NCBI GenBank assembly: GCA_022819745.1
Contig: JAJEGS010000021.1
Location: 1 to 64,000, forward strand
Direction of reading: 5' to 3'
DNA length: 64,000 bases
Origin: Candidatus Latescibacterota bacterium
GTDB lineage: Bacteria; Latescibacterota; UBA2968; UBA8231
Below are positions 1-8,171 of the stretch, piece after piece; within the stretch, counting starts at the first letter, position 1; every line of letters begins with the position of its first letter. Under the pieces are notes generated by a model. That model was not told where the DNA came from, did no database searches, and saw only the letters and a program-made list of their open reading frames with translations. Both the position numbers and the translations under genes were made by a program.

Positions 1-36
1 TTGCATGAGGGCTTTCTTTAGCATATGAATAAGCAC

Positions 37-110
37 GGTGCGGCTCCTGTATTTAGGATTTAAATGCAATCTTGGGCGATTGCAAATAAAACCTAAAGCA
101 GGGCCGTACC
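37..110. repeat. Long imperfect hairpin (about 33-bp arms)
   Basis: Positions 37-71 and 78-110 are near-perfect reverse complements around a 6-base loop at 72-77, with only a few mismatches and a two-base bulge. The element abuts the broken end of the nucleosidase fragment at 135-284. It may be a folded mobile-element remnant (MITE-like) that interrupted that gene, or simply a strong RNA hairpin. There is no T-tract on either side that would make it a standard terminator. Confidence 0.55.
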
Positions 111-134
111 ACAACTTACATTACTGTCGTGTAC

Positions 135-284
135 TTAGGGAATAGAGTCAAAATCCACAGTGACCTCGTGGCAGAACCACTCGCCAAAGGGCGACCGTGA
201 GTAGGTTGCGTTAGGATATAGGCTCCGAATAGCTGCCCACTCAGCATCAGCAGAAACGAGAACTATTACTTTACCCTCGGTCAT
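135..284 (-). pseudogene. Truncated nucleoside phosphorylase / MTA-SAH nucleosidase-like fragment
   Basis: A 49-codon reading frame starts with an ATG that overlaps the end of the DUF6176 gene and stops at 135. Its sequence (LVSADAEWAAIR near residues 9-20 and SPFGEWF near 31-37) resembles the N-terminal strand and the PYGE/PFGE motif of the phosphorylase/MTA-SAH nucleosidase superfamily, whose members are about 230 residues long. The remaining roughly 180 residues are missing, and the end lies 25 bases from the hairpin at 37-110. I read it as a truncated gene, probably non-functional, that was once translationally coupled to its neighbour. The family assignment rests on motif memory. Confidence 0.5.
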
Positions 285-612
285 ATTCTTGGAAGAGATC
301 CACAAGTAATTGCAATTCTGTCACTGATCCTCGAACCCAAGTGTCTTTCTTAAATTGCTGGTGATATGCATCTATATCGTGAAAGGACTCTTTCGCAACC
401 TGCTGTGCGCGTTCCATATCTTCTGAGCGCATGTAAGAAAGCAGGTAGTTCTCACCGTTCAGCGAAAGAAGAAACCAAGACTCGATCTCCACTCCTTCGG
501 CGCGCAATGTGGCGAGAGCTTCATCTCTTCGTTGGTTTATAGTGCTTGCCCACTCCGACACTCGGTCGCCGGAGTCTTCCTTCAGCTTGATCAGATAGGC
601 CTTAACGTCCAT
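271..612 (-). CDS. DUF6176 family protein
   Basis: This 113-residue protein resembles DUF6176: an N-terminal MDVKAYLIKL strand, a central R-x-DEAL-x-TLR-x-EGVEIESWF segment, and a C-terminal HQQFKKDTW motif. The family has no known function; its fold is likely a small ferredoxin-like dimer. I chose the ATG at 612, not the longer frame, because AGAGGTG lies just upstream of it and the extra 40 residues look non-coding and cover a repeat at 663-696. The stop codon overlaps the start of the nucleosidase fragment, so the two were probably co-translated. Confidence 0.75.
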   Translation of the reverse strand: MDVKAYLIKLKEDSGDRVSEWASTINQRRDEALATLRAEGVEIESWFLLSLNGENYLLSYMRSEDMERAQQVAKESFHDIDAYHQQFKKDTWVRGSVTELQLLVDLFQEYDRG

Positions 613-662
613 GGTCACCTCTGTCAGTAGTGGGTTGTCGAAGGCCAAGGTCCGAATAGGCC

Positions 663-696
663 GCAGCGCAAATCGCCGTGTTGCCTGAACACTAAC
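663..696. repeat. 34-bp direct repeat, copy 1
   Basis: This 34-base stretch recurs at 1480-1513 with 32 of 34 bases identical. It lies between the DUF6176 gene and the DUF4258 pair. Its partner overlaps the stop codon of the HAD gene. Both copies lie downstream of minus-strand genes, as boundary sequences of inserted gene blocks would. Confidence 0.7.
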
Positions 697-721
697 ATGT
701 CCTTCAGAAATATGAGGTGCT

Positions 722-937
722 TCACGCCTCAATCGGGGTCAAGCGAAATACCCGAGACATCCGAGCCGCGTGCTCCAGGTCGCCCTCCCTTAGAGCCTCA
801 CGAACATCATCCAGCTTTTCAGCGTCCCTAACTGAAAGGTAGGGCGGCCATCCGGCGTCTCCATCGATCAACTCCACCTCCACCTCCGCAGCATATTCCC
901 CTGCGTGCACTAGTTTCGTAGTCACTCTGCTCGTCAT
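722..937 (-). CDS. Small partner protein of DUF4258 gene (antitoxin-like)
   Basis: A 71-residue acidic protein starting at ATG 937 behind a clear AGGAGG, with a four-base ATGA overlap with the DUF4258 gene upstream. The C-terminal half (SVRDAEKLDDVREALREGDLE) is predicted helical. I do not recognise a Pfam family with confidence. The size, the overlap and the partner fit the second member of a toxin-antitoxin-like pair, but nothing in the sequence proves that role. Confidence 0.7.
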   Translation of the reverse strand: MTSRVTTKLVHAGEYAAEVEVELIDGDAGWPPYLSVRDAEKLDDVREALREGDLEHAARMSRVFRLTPIEA

Positions 938-1260
938 GTTCGCCTCCTGATGAAACCCTCGTCCCAATCCTGTCTGTTGGGTCGATAGGCCGTCACTACG
1001 ACGGCGGGTGAAGTGTATCCCGCTGGAATGCCCCACACAATGTGAATCGCTTGCCCTGCACGGTCATGCTGCAATACGAGAACACAGGGGCCTTTAGGGT
1101 AATCTGGATAATCTTCAACGACAATGGCATCTTCTATACCTTCGATAACATCGCGCACTCTAATACCGTCCGCCGCAATTTCATCGTATCCATGGGCCGA
1201 CACTCTTACTTCGCCTTTGCGCACTAACTGTTTCACTGTATTAAGCGTTTCGCCTGCCAC
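934..1260 (-). CDS. DUF4258 domain protein (toxin-like)
   Basis: This 108-residue protein matches DUF4258, a small family often found in toxin-antitoxin-like pairs. Visible landmarks are VRVSAHGYDEI near residue 20, the VIEGIEDAIVVEDYPDYPKGP segment around 37-57, and the terminal YRPNRQDWDEGFIRRR. The start is a GTG at 1260 preceded by GGAGATGACTA. The gene overlaps the 71-residue downstream gene by four bases, so they form an operon. A nuclease role, by analogy with RelE/BrnT-like folds, is only an inference. Confidence 0.8.
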   Translation of the reverse strand: MAGETLNTVKQLVRKGEVRVSAHGYDEIAADGIRVRDVIEGIEDAIVVEDYPDYPKGPCVLVLQHDRAGQAIHIVWGIPAGYTSPAVVVTAYRPNRQDWDEGFIRRRT

Positions 1261-1311
1261 TTAGTCATCTCCAGAACAGGCGGTCATGGATTGCCGCCCC
1301 TACCGGCGCAT

Positions 1312-1481
1312 ATACTGCTTGTATCTGAACAATTGGTTCGGATAATGGCCCTTATCTGACCCGAAGGTACGTATCCGTGTAAACAGTCGCAACCAATACC
1401 ACGAGGCTGGAGTATTATACGCAACTCTCTGAAATAACTTGAGATAGCACGATTCTTTTGAGACTTGCTGACGCGCCTAGC
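1312..1481. repeat. ~165-bp imperfect direct repeat, copy R1
   Basis: The sequence aligns along its full length with 5031-5196 at roughly 80-85% identity by eye, with shared blocks such as GAACAATTGGTTCGG, GAAGGTACGTATCCG and GAAATAACTTGAGATAG. R1 follows the HAD gene and R2 follows the Gfo/Idh gene, both on the minus strand. No reading frame is shared. The two copies bracket a ~3.5-kb block of accessory genes, which suggests an insertion-boundary or dispersed non-coding element. Confidence 0.75.
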
Positions 1482-1513
1482 AGCGCAGATCGCTGTGTTG
1501 CCTGAACACTAAC
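1480..1513. repeat. 34-bp direct repeat, copy 2
   Basis: Partner of 663-696 (32 of 34 bases identical). It begins where repeat R1 ends, and it contains the stop codon of the HAD gene at 1509-1511. Confidence 0.7.
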
Positions 1514-2123
1514 GAGACTGATCCAGAATTTTGGGTAGCTCACTTAGCGAGTGAATCGTAAAATCGGGATCGCCCGTTTCGTCGTTGGGCACAAGATCGG
1601 CGAATTGCCCATTTTGAAACCAAACCGTTGTGGCTCCTGCTGCATTGCCCCACGCAATCCCTCGTATTATGTAGTCATCGACAACGACCACCTCGTTGGC
1701 TTTAAGATCGACTTTTCTTAACAGGTCCTCATATGCCTTGGATTTGGCTTCGCCGCTTGCGGTGAAGATGATCTCCTCGAAATGGTCGAGAATACCTTGC
1801 TCTCGTAATGCCTCTATACGAGCCTCTTCCTCATCCGCCGGGGAGACCGATACGATACTAAGTCGATACTTCTCAGCTAGCGTCCTTACGACGGGGATTG
1901 CGTCGGGGAAGAAATCGTCGGTTTCTCGATCATATAGGGTGCGGCCATAATCAAAGATTATCATCTTCGCCACGGCAAATATCTCCTTTGGTCTCTGAGC
2001 GAGCGGGAGTGAAACCAAATTGGTCCCTGACCGATAGGATTCTAAATATTTACTCCGGACACCAGTACCGAGATCTCCACGGCGATATTCTGGACGCAGA
2101 TCGTCTGGATCAGCCTTCTTCAT
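1509..2123 (-). CDS. HAD-family hydrolase with antitoxin-like N-terminal segment
   Basis: The C-terminal ~155 residues are a HAD-like phosphatase: MIIFDYGRTLYD carries motif I (the second Asp of DxD is replaced: DYGRT), VVVVDDYIIRGI carries motif IV, and AWGNAAGATTVWF is the usual cofactor-side strand. The first ~50 residues (MKKADPDDLRPEYRR, then GTGVRSKYLESY) resemble a small, widespread antitoxin-like protein cut short. A GTG at 1973 with AAAGGAG upstream could start the hydrolase alone, so the head may be a separate truncated gene read in frame. The ATG at 2123 is my choice; a longer frame opens at 2183. The substrate is unknown. Confidence 0.65.
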   Translation of the reverse strand: MKKADPDDLRPEYRRGDLGTGVRSKYLESYRSGTNLVSLPLAQRPKEIFAVAKMIIFDYGRTLYDRETDDFFPDAIPVVRTLAEKYRLSIVSVSPADEEEARIEALREQGILDHFEEIIFTASGEAKSKAYEDLLRKVDLKANEVVVVDDYIIRGIAWGNAAGATTVWFQNGQFADLVPNDETGDPDFTIHSLSELPKILDQSR

Positions 2124-2195
2124 AGATCTTCTTTCAGTCCGATAGACCACGAGTCTAGTCCCTTTCTCCAGAGTCTCCAGCATTCATACCTCAAG

Positions 2196-2987
2196 TCAAC
2201 AGTTTCCGTCCTCCAGATCAGAGGAGGGTTGCACTCGATACCAATACCGGTACGACTCGCTGAAACCATACTTGCGTTGCAGAGCCAGAGCCGGCTCGTT
2301 GTTCGCCATCACCTGTAGGTAGGCCAGACGTGCCCCCTGCTCAAATCCCCAGTTAAGGCGTGCCTCAAGGAGCCCACGGCCGAAGCCCTGACCCCGATGC
2401 TTGGGATCCACCATCAAATCAAAGAGCCCCAAGATTGAGCCCGAAACAACGGCGCGGGCGCAGCCTATGGATTGGCCAGCAGTCCGGACGATAACATAGG
2501 CCGAAGGAGTGGAGATCGCGTTGAGCAAGGTGCGCAATATGTCAGAGTGCTGATTGCGACCGGACAGACGGCTCCAGGTTTCGAGCCACTCATCGGTTGC
2601 ACATTCGTATAGCGATATGGCAGAGGAACTAGCGGGACGGGCCTCAAGCCGCATGGTTTGAACCAGTGTATCGGCGTCTCTAGCGTACTGAAGCTGCGCC
2701 AAGGTCTCGTCCAAATTCCCAGGTTGACAGGCAGGAAAAATCTTGAAAAGACAAGGTAGAGATGCCCGCGCATACGCCGCTTCGCAGTGAACCAGCTTCT
2801 CCTGGAGCGGGGTTGTGGATTCATACAGCGGGACGACACAGTTGGCACGGCGACTGTATCCCTCAGCCATTCGCACGATCCAGCCGTCGTAGAACTCTGT
2901 TTGCAGCGCGGGTAGCCCGTTCAGCGCCGCCTCTTCCAGCGTTGCTACAAGCTCTGGACTGTTCGTTGAATCAAGTGCTGTCGTCAT
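2196..2987 (-). CDS. GNAT family N-acetyltransferase
   Basis: A 263-residue protein with a C-terminal GNAT fold: the FDLMVDPKHRGQGFGRGLL segment at about 190-208 is strand beta4 plus the acetyl-CoA-binding R/Q-x-x-G-x-G/A loop, followed by YLQVMANNEPALALQRKYGF, the beta5/alpha4 signature. The N-terminal half (GWIVRMAEGYSRRANCV) is typical of two-domain GNAT proteins. It would transfer acetyl from acetyl-CoA to an amine; the substrate cannot be told. It lies 72 bases upstream of the HAD frame and may share a transcript with it. Confidence 0.85.
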   Translation of the reverse strand: MTTALDSTNSPELVATLEEAALNGLPALQTEFYDGWIVRMAEGYSRRANCVVPLYESTTPLQEKLVHCEAAYARASLPCLFKIFPACQPGNLDETLAQLQYARDADTLVQTMRLEARPASSSAISLYECATDEWLETWSRLSGRNQHSDILRTLLNAISTPSAYVIVRTAGQSIGCARAVVSGSILGLFDLMVDPKHRGQGFGRGLLEARLNWGFEQGARLAYLQVMANNEPALALQRKYGFSESYRYWYRVQPSSDLEDGNC

Positions 2988-3113
2988 GGGTTTTGGTATG
3001 CCTATTTGGTGCTTTGCCTAGATGAATTGCAACCCGACTTAGAACGCATGTAGAGGATGAGTTTAATTCCCCAAGAAATGTAAAAAGCCACGTACGTCAC
3101 GAAGCGGTGTTGC

Positions 3114-3998
3114 TTACACCGCCTTGTTAGATTTTTTTGGTGCGTAGATATCGGTGCCAATGGTTTCCACGAACTCATTAGCCCATGTAAAATTATCGGT
3201 CGGAGCAATTAGATGCCGGGTAGCCATGAATACCTGTCCTGCATTCTCATGCTGAATCATATCATCAGTAAGCACCACTGGTGAAAGGCGCGAATCGAGG
3301 ATCTTCAATTCGGCCCAATGCGTCGGTTCCTTGCAGTAAAGTATCAATGACGGAGTGATCGGATAAACCACATAGCTTCCCTCCGAGAATATGCCCGGCC
3401 CCTTCAACCACATGCGGTTGTCGTGTGTTTTCCAGCAAACCGGATTATCGGATGTCCAAAGTGGGATCTCCGTCGTATTTCGAGCAAAAATCCAAATCGA
3501 TTGGAATATCCGTTCAGCGATTTCCTCTACTATGCCTTCGCTATAGAGCATCTGGGCATGTAGATTCGCTTTCTCCTCGTCTGATATTCCCTCTTTGTAT
3601 GATTCGATCTTCTGAGAGAATAAAGCGAGGATCTCCCTCTGATCCGCAGTACGGAGGAACTGGACCGAGAGGAATGTTGACAATGCCTTCCTTGCATCAT
3701 CCATCATCTCAACTCGATCCATTGGCTGTATATCGCACAATACAGGAATCAACTGGCCAAATAGATTAGCTGCGTCGTTCTCAAGTGATGAAAGATCTTT
3801 CTCTAGGCACAAAGGATCAACCTCTGTGCCAATGAATTCCGGTATGCGATAAAAATAGGTCTGAGATGCAACGCTGCGGGGTGTTGTTCTATACACTTTC
3901 CGCGAAGATTTGTCCCAGACCCATAACCTCTTGGAGTCATCGCAAAATAGCTTCAGATAGAATTGGGGGACGTAATGATGGAGTTTAGGATTTTTCAT
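3114..3998 (-). CDS. DUF4238 domain protein
   Basis: A 294-residue protein beginning KLHHYVPQFYLKLF, the DUF4238 signature, followed by LWVWDKSSRKVYRTTPRSVAS. Later segments include a helical middle (residues 85-165) and WTSDNPVCW, another hallmark of the family. DUF4238 proteins have unknown function and are common in genomic islands. The region is more AT-rich than the metabolic genes to the right, which suggests recent transfer. The 3' end contains a small hairpin at 3104-3122. Confidence 0.85.
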   Translation of the reverse strand: MKNPKLHHYVPQFYLKLFCDDSKRLWVWDKSSRKVYRTTPRSVASQTYFYRIPEFIGTEVDPLCLEKDLSSLENDAANLFGQLIPVLCDIQPMDRVEMMDDARKALSTFLSVQFLRTADQREILALFSQKIESYKEGISDEEKANLHAQMLYSEGIVEEIAERIFQSIWIFARNTTEIPLWTSDNPVCWKTHDNRMWLKGPGIFSEGSYVVYPITPSLILYCKEPTHWAELKILDSRLSPVVLTDDMIQHENAGQVFMATRHLIAPTDNFTWANEFVETIGTDIYAPKKSNKAV

Positions 3999-4139
3999 TT
4001 TCTCGGATCAGTAAAGATGCAGTATCTCTTTTTTTCAGGGAACATGCCGAATATATGCGAACGCGCGCAGCGGATTGGCGAAGGCCCAAGCAAAGAATAT
4101 CGCGCCATATTGACTCACTATTATCGGATGTAGTATCAT

Positions 4140-4976
4140 TCAATCGATGGCTCGGTTTAAATCTACATCTAGGCCAGCTTCCTTCATTTCTTTGGTTAGT
4201 AGTAACTTCCAGCCGTCAGTGGGGTCTAAGCCTATATATATAATTCCATCGTAATCTGAAGGCCTCTCTATATCTCCCCTTACAAGGGCACATACGTTCT
4301 CACGCCCCAGTTTCGCCATGAAGTAACCAAGTTCAAAAATCACATTCTGCCTAGCTCTTGATTTCGCCTCTTCATCCTTATTTTTTGCGAATCCAATATC
4401 GTCAGGTGTCATCAAGACTACTGCAAAAGCGACATCTGAATTGTTCTCGAACTTTTCGATTATTGTCTGTCCAGCGTTTCTCTGCTCATGAAGAATGATA
4501 GGAGTCAATCCTAATTTTTCTAGGAACCTAGTAACGGATACTTTCGCTTCTTCATCATGACCGTGCACTACAAAGACTTTTGAATTAGACCGAACAGTTC
4601 TTAATGTTCTTGATGAAGTATCGGTTTCGTCAGGTAATTCTCCAGATTGAATAACTCCGATAGTTCCGTCTATCATATCACAAATCACATCTCGCATATC
4701 TATTCCATACGGTGCTTCAAAAACGCAGTTGAACGGATCCACGTCGCGTAAAAGTAAGCCACCAATTGCAGGGGGTGGTCCTATCGTCATTAGTTTCCCA
4801 CAGCCAGCCCTATTAACTAGTTTTCTTACATAGGGTGTATTTTGATTTATATATGATCGAAGATCAGATATTTCTCCACTGCTCCTATCTCCTCTTGCCC
4901 ATTCATTCAGTGCGCTTTTATAATCTTTAAGTTTTTTTATGTAATCCTTCTCCATATCGGTGATTTCAGCTTCCAT
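4140..4976 (-). CDS. TIR-like domain protein (candidate NAD-cleaving defence effector)
   Basis: The 278-residue protein has a helical N-terminal region (1-125) and, from residue ~133, a TIR-like nucleotide-binding domain of the PF10137 type: VFVVHGHDEEAK at 134-145, the ILHEQRNAGQTIIEKFE loop at 161-177, and RQNVIFELGYFMAKLGR at 209-225, with the expected catalytic Glu at about 215. Relatives act as NAD-degrading effectors in CBASS/Pycsar-type systems or as stand-alone TIR proteins. No cyclase is encoded nearby. The gene is clearly AT-rich and lies between repeats R1 and R2. Assignment of the domain is firm; the defence role is inferred. Confidence 0.8.
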   Translation of the reverse strand: MEAEITDMEKDYIKKLKDYKSALNEWARGDRSSGEISDLRSYINQNTPYVRKLVNRAGCGKLMTIGPPPAIGGLLLRDVDPFNCVFEAPYGIDMRDVICDMIDGTIGVIQSGELPDETDTSSRTLRTVRSNSKVFVVHGHDEEAKVSVTRFLEKLGLTPIILHEQRNAGQTIIEKFENNSDVAFAVVLMTPDDIGFAKNKDEEAKSRARQNVIFELGYFMAKLGRENVCALVRGDIERPSDYDGIIYIGLDPTDGWKLLLTKEMKEAGLDVDLNRAID

Positions 4977-5030
4977 TTGTGGTAGTCCTATCTGTCTATT
5001 GCCAGCCCGTTAATTTTTTTTATTTCCGAT

Positions 5031-5196
5031 AACTACTTGTACCCGAACAATTGGTTCGGGTAACCGCCCTTATATGAACCGAAGGTACGTATCCGTAGAA
5101 ACATTTGCAACCAATACCGCGAGGTTGGAATATTCTACGTAACTTATTGAAATAACTTGAGATAGTACAGTTCTTCTGAGATCTGACGAGCCTAGC
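5031..5196. repeat. ~165-bp imperfect direct repeat, copy R2
   Basis: Partner of 1312-1481 in the same orientation. It runs into the stop codon of the Gfo/Idh gene at 5192-5194 and lies 55 bases upstream of the TIR gene start on the minus strand, so it could also carry the TIR promoter. Confidence 0.75.
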
Positions 5197-6334
5197 GTGT
5201 CGCCTCTCCCCCATCCTCTCGCCGCCAAGTCTCATACGGATTCTCCCGATTCGCCAGCGGCAAAGACACCCGCGTCCCCAACCTCTGCGACTCGTGTCCC
5301 GCCATGATCATCTCCAGCGCCGCTCGCCCGTCCTCGCCGCTGGAACAGGCCCGCACCGGGCGATCCTCCTCAATGGCTTGGATCAATTCCCGCACAATGA
5401 TCAAATTGCTCTGGTGCGTGCGCTCGCCCGCTGAATACTGTTCCCACTCGTCCAACAGCACCCGTTCCCAAGTGCCGTTCTCCTCGCCAGGGATCCACAT
5501 GCCTTGGCGATAGATGTACATCTCGCCGTTGGGCGAATTGCGCAGGGCGATGATGCCCTCACTGCCGTGCGCCTCAAAGCCGAACCAACGGCTGTTGTGC
5601 CCCTTTGGATAGCCCGGTTGCGATTCAAAATGCGCGGTCACTCCATTCGCAAAAACGTAGTACGCCGCCACCCCATTGCCGGCGATCAAGCCAATGCGCT
5701 CGTCCCCTTCCCGCACATCGTCCAACGTCACCTCGCGCCCATCCTGCGTGACGTGCCCGTGAGCCCAAACCACCTCGGCCCCGGCGAAGTAGCGCATACT
5801 GTCCATCATGTGCGTGCCCAAGACCATCAGATCCTGAGACCCAGCCCGGCGGTCGGACTTGCCGTGGCTGCGCAGCACTTGTAGCTGGCCGATAACGCCC
5901 TCGTCAATCAGCTTTTTGCCGTACTCCTCGTAGGGATTGGCGCGCCGGTGCGCCACCGCGGTCTTGACGCCGTGCTCCTGACAGGCCGCCAACAGGGCGT
6001 CGGCTTCGCGCAGAGTGGGCGTCAGCGGCTTCTCGATAAACACGCCGCGCACCCCGGCCTCGGCGCAGGCGATGACCATGTCGGCGTGGCAGTCGGGCAT
6101 CCGCGGACAGACGCTGACTATGTCCAAGTCCTCGTCGGCGAGCATCTGGCGGTAATCGGCGTAGAGCCGCTGGGCACCCGTGCGCTCGCCGGCTGCGGCG
6201 CGGCCCTCGGGATCGGGGTCGGCCACCGCGACTAAATCCACTTGCTCCAAGTCCCGGTAAACGGTTTCCAGCCCGTGGCCGTAGTCGCCGGCACCCGTGC
6301 GCCCGATGACTCCGGCTTTGTAGCGCTTGCTCAT
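5192..6334 (-). CDS. Gfo/Idh/MocA family oxidoreductase
   Basis: A 380-residue NAD(P)-dependent sugar or inositol-type dehydrogenase. The N-terminal Rossmann fold shows AGVIGRTGAGDYG (the glycine-rich loop), VDLVAVADPDPEGR and DIVSVCPRMPDCHADM; VFIEKPLTPTLREAD holds the catalytic-site Lys of the EKP motif. The C-terminal domain (TAHFESQPGYPKGH onward) is the substrate/oligomer domain. The ATG at 6334 has GAGGAG eight bases upstream; the in-frame GTG at 6343 overlaps that site and is rejected. The substrate is unknown. The gene precedes repeat R2 and ends inside it. Confidence 0.9.
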   Translation of the reverse strand: MSKRYKAGVIGRTGAGDYGHGLETVYRDLEQVDLVAVADPDPEGRAAAGERTGAQRLYADYRQMLADEDLDIVSVCPRMPDCHADMVIACAEAGVRGVFIEKPLTPTLREADALLAACQEHGVKTAVAHRRANPYEEYGKKLIDEGVIGQLQVLRSHGKSDRRAGSQDLMVLGTHMMDSMRYFAGAEVVWAHGHVTQDGREVTLDDVREGDERIGLIAGNGVAAYYVFANGVTAHFESQPGYPKGHNSRWFGFEAHGSEGIIALRNSPNGEMYIYRQGMWIPGEENGTWERVLLDEWEQYSAGERTHQSNLIIVRELIQAIEEDRPVRACSSGEDGRAALEMIMAGHESQRLGTRVSLPLANRENPYETWRREDGGEATR

Positions 6335-6359
6335 AATTCTCACTCCTCGTCGTTTAGTT

Positions 6360-7223
6360 TTATTGAACTACCAAGATTACGGCTAACACGCCCACGCCCA
6401 CGCCCAAAACGGCCGCCCGACTGATCGGCTCTTTCCACAACAGCGGTGCCGTCACATTGTCCAAAATGACCACGCCGCAGCCCACCAGTGGGAAAAATAC
6501 CGTGCCCGGCACGTGCTTGAGCGAGATAAGCACAGCCATTAAGGCCAGCAGATTGTACACCCCAATGCCAGCTCCCACCGCCAAATCAAAGCGCCGAATG
6601 CGCTGCCGCGCCTCCCACAACAACACAGCGGCCCCAATAGTCCCGGCGGTAAAGCCGATGACCATGAGCACTTGTAAATAGGCGTCGTCCAAGCCGGCGT
6701 AATGCACCCAGCGCAGACAGGAGGTACTCATCCCCTGGATACTGAAAACCAATATCAGCAGCCCGGTGGCGATCCAGCGCGAAACATTGGTCTGGTGCCC
6801 AGCGTGCCGCGACATCAACAAAACGGCCACCAACGCCAAGCCCAAGCCCAGCAGTTGAAGGCCGCCCAACGGCTCGTTCCACAGCAGCACGCCCAGCCCC
6901 ACCGGCACGACGATGGCGAGGCGGAAAGCGGTCAACACCGAGGCCACGCGAAAGGTCCGCAACAAGCGCGTCATCAACAGCATGGAGCTGATGAAGACGA
7001 TGCCAGTGATCGCGCCGACCTTTACCGCGGCGGCCGGTACTTGCAATTGCCCTGTGAATCCCAGATAGAGCAGCAGAATGGACGCTAGCACCCAATAGTT
7101 GGTCGATACCACGGTCGGAGCGTAGCACCGGTGCTGCGAGGCCCATTTGAACACCTGCCCAAAGCCGAATTCCATCAGCAGCGGCAGCACTAACCAGAGG
7201 GGCGGTGCCCCTTCCATACTCAT
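6360..7223 (-). CDS. EamA/DMT-superfamily transporter
   Basis: A 287-residue protein with about ten hydrophobic segments in two repeated halves, as in drug/metabolite transporters: the first half ends LGLALVAVLLM and the second begins RWIATGLLILVFSIQG. LWNEPLGGLQLLG and LWKEPISRAAVLG are the paired E-P-x-x EamA motifs that close each half. It should export or import a small metabolite across the inner membrane. It lies 25 bases upstream of the oxidoreductase on the same strand, so the two are probably an operon. An alternative ATG lies at 7217. Confidence 0.85.
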   Translation of the reverse strand: MSMEGAPPLWLVLPLLMEFGFGQVFKWASQHRCYAPTVVSTNYWVLASILLLYLGFTGQLQVPAAAVKVGAITGIVFISSMLLMTRLLRTFRVASVLTAFRLAIVVPVGLGVLLWNEPLGGLQLLGLGLALVAVLLMSRHAGHQTNVSRWIATGLLILVFSIQGMSTSCLRWVHYAGLDDAYLQVLMVIGFTAGTIGAAVLLWEARQRIRRFDLAVGAGIGVYNLLALMAVLISLKHVPGTVFFPLVGCGVVILDNVTAPLLWKEPISRAAVLGVGVGVLAVILVVQ

Positions 7224-7352
7224 CCGCTAATCCCCAAAAAAATTGCCATGCGCTCCAAACTCCACGACCACCCCTTCCCTGTCAAGCCGCCCGCCATTGC
7301 CACCCCGACAAAAGTCTATTCTATTATGTAGCCGATGACAGGGAGCGAGCTC

Positions 7353-8147
7353 ATGCAACTAGAACGACTGCTTCTGCACCTAAAACTAGACGGCTGGTGC
7401 GTGGTCGAAGACGTCATCCCAGACGACCAGATCGAGCACGTGCGCCATAGCGTCGAGGCCGCGGTCGCAGCGCACCGCAATCCCGCAGCCCCATCCGGCA
7501 TTGGCCACCTGCCGGGCATGATCAACTTCGACCAGTCCTTTGCGCCGTTTCTCGCGGATGAAAATCTCCTCGCCTTGGTCGGCGCGATGTTAGGCCATCA
7601 TCCGCGCATTTCCTTCACCACCGGCACGATCAACTACCCCGGCAACGAGCGCGGCGGCTGGCACGCCGACTGGCCCTTCAACCAGAACAACGCCGGCCAC
7701 ATCCCCGCGCCGTATCCCGACGCGACGGTCCACCTGACCACCTTGTGGATGCTGGCCCCTTTTACCGAGGAAAACGGCGGCACTCTCCTTGTCCCCGGCA
7801 GCCACCGATCCCCGAACAACCCCACCGGCGACAATGGCGTCGATCCACTGGCTCCTTATCCCACGGAAGTAAACGCCTGCGGTCCAGCCGGCAGCGTGCT
7901 CGTGCTCGACAGCCGCCTGTGGCACGCGACCGCGCCCAACCGCTCGCACCAACCCCGCACCTCGGTAGTCGTGCGCTACGCCCCTTGGTGGCTCAATGTC
8001 GAGGTCTTGCGCCCCGGCTCGGACGAGCGCCGCCGCCTGTCCGACGAAACCGGCCGCAAGGAAAACGCCGTGCCGTCGCTGCCCGCCAGCGTTTTCGCCG
8101 AGTTGCCCGCCCCAGTCCAGCCCTTATTCCGCCACTGGGTCGAATAG
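7353..8147 (+). CDS. Phytanoyl-CoA dioxygenase (PhyH) family protein 1
   Basis: A 264-residue Fe(II)/2-oxoglutarate-dependent oxygenase. The iron-binding facial triad is visible as HAD in GGWHADWPFNQ and the distal His in DSRLWHATAPNRS, with the 2-oxoglutarate-binding Arg following in QPRTSVVVRY. The ending FRHWVE is typical of the long PhyH proteins in this lineage. The ATG at 7353 has GGGAGCGAGCTC upstream; an in-frame ATG at 7335 lacks a ribosome site. It would hydroxylate an unknown substrate. Divergent from the DMT gene and followed by a terminator. Confidence 0.9.
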   Translation: MQLERLLLHLKLDGWCVVEDVIPDDQIEHVRHSVEAAVAAHRNPAAPSGIGHLPGMINFDQSFAPFLADENLLALVGAMLGHHPRISFTTGTINYPGNERGGWHADWPFNQNNAGHIPAPYPDATVHLTTLWMLAPFTEENGGTLLVPGSHRSPNNPTGDNGVDPLAPYPTEVNACGPAGSVLVLDSRLWHATAPNRSHQPRTSVVVRYAPWWLNVEVLRPGSDERRRLSDETGRKENAVPSLPASVFAELPAPVQPLFRHWVE

Positions 8148-8171
8148 GTTCCGCGCCGATTGCGTCCGTAG

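Noticed and set aside
3095..3131. A possible integron attC site at the end of the DUF4238 gene (GTTAGAT box and a GCGGTGT/ACACCGC stem)
   Set aside because: Only one of the two required core boxes is present; no matching RYYYAAC box lies at a proper distance, and the repeats R1/R2 have no such boxes. No integrase gene is in the window.
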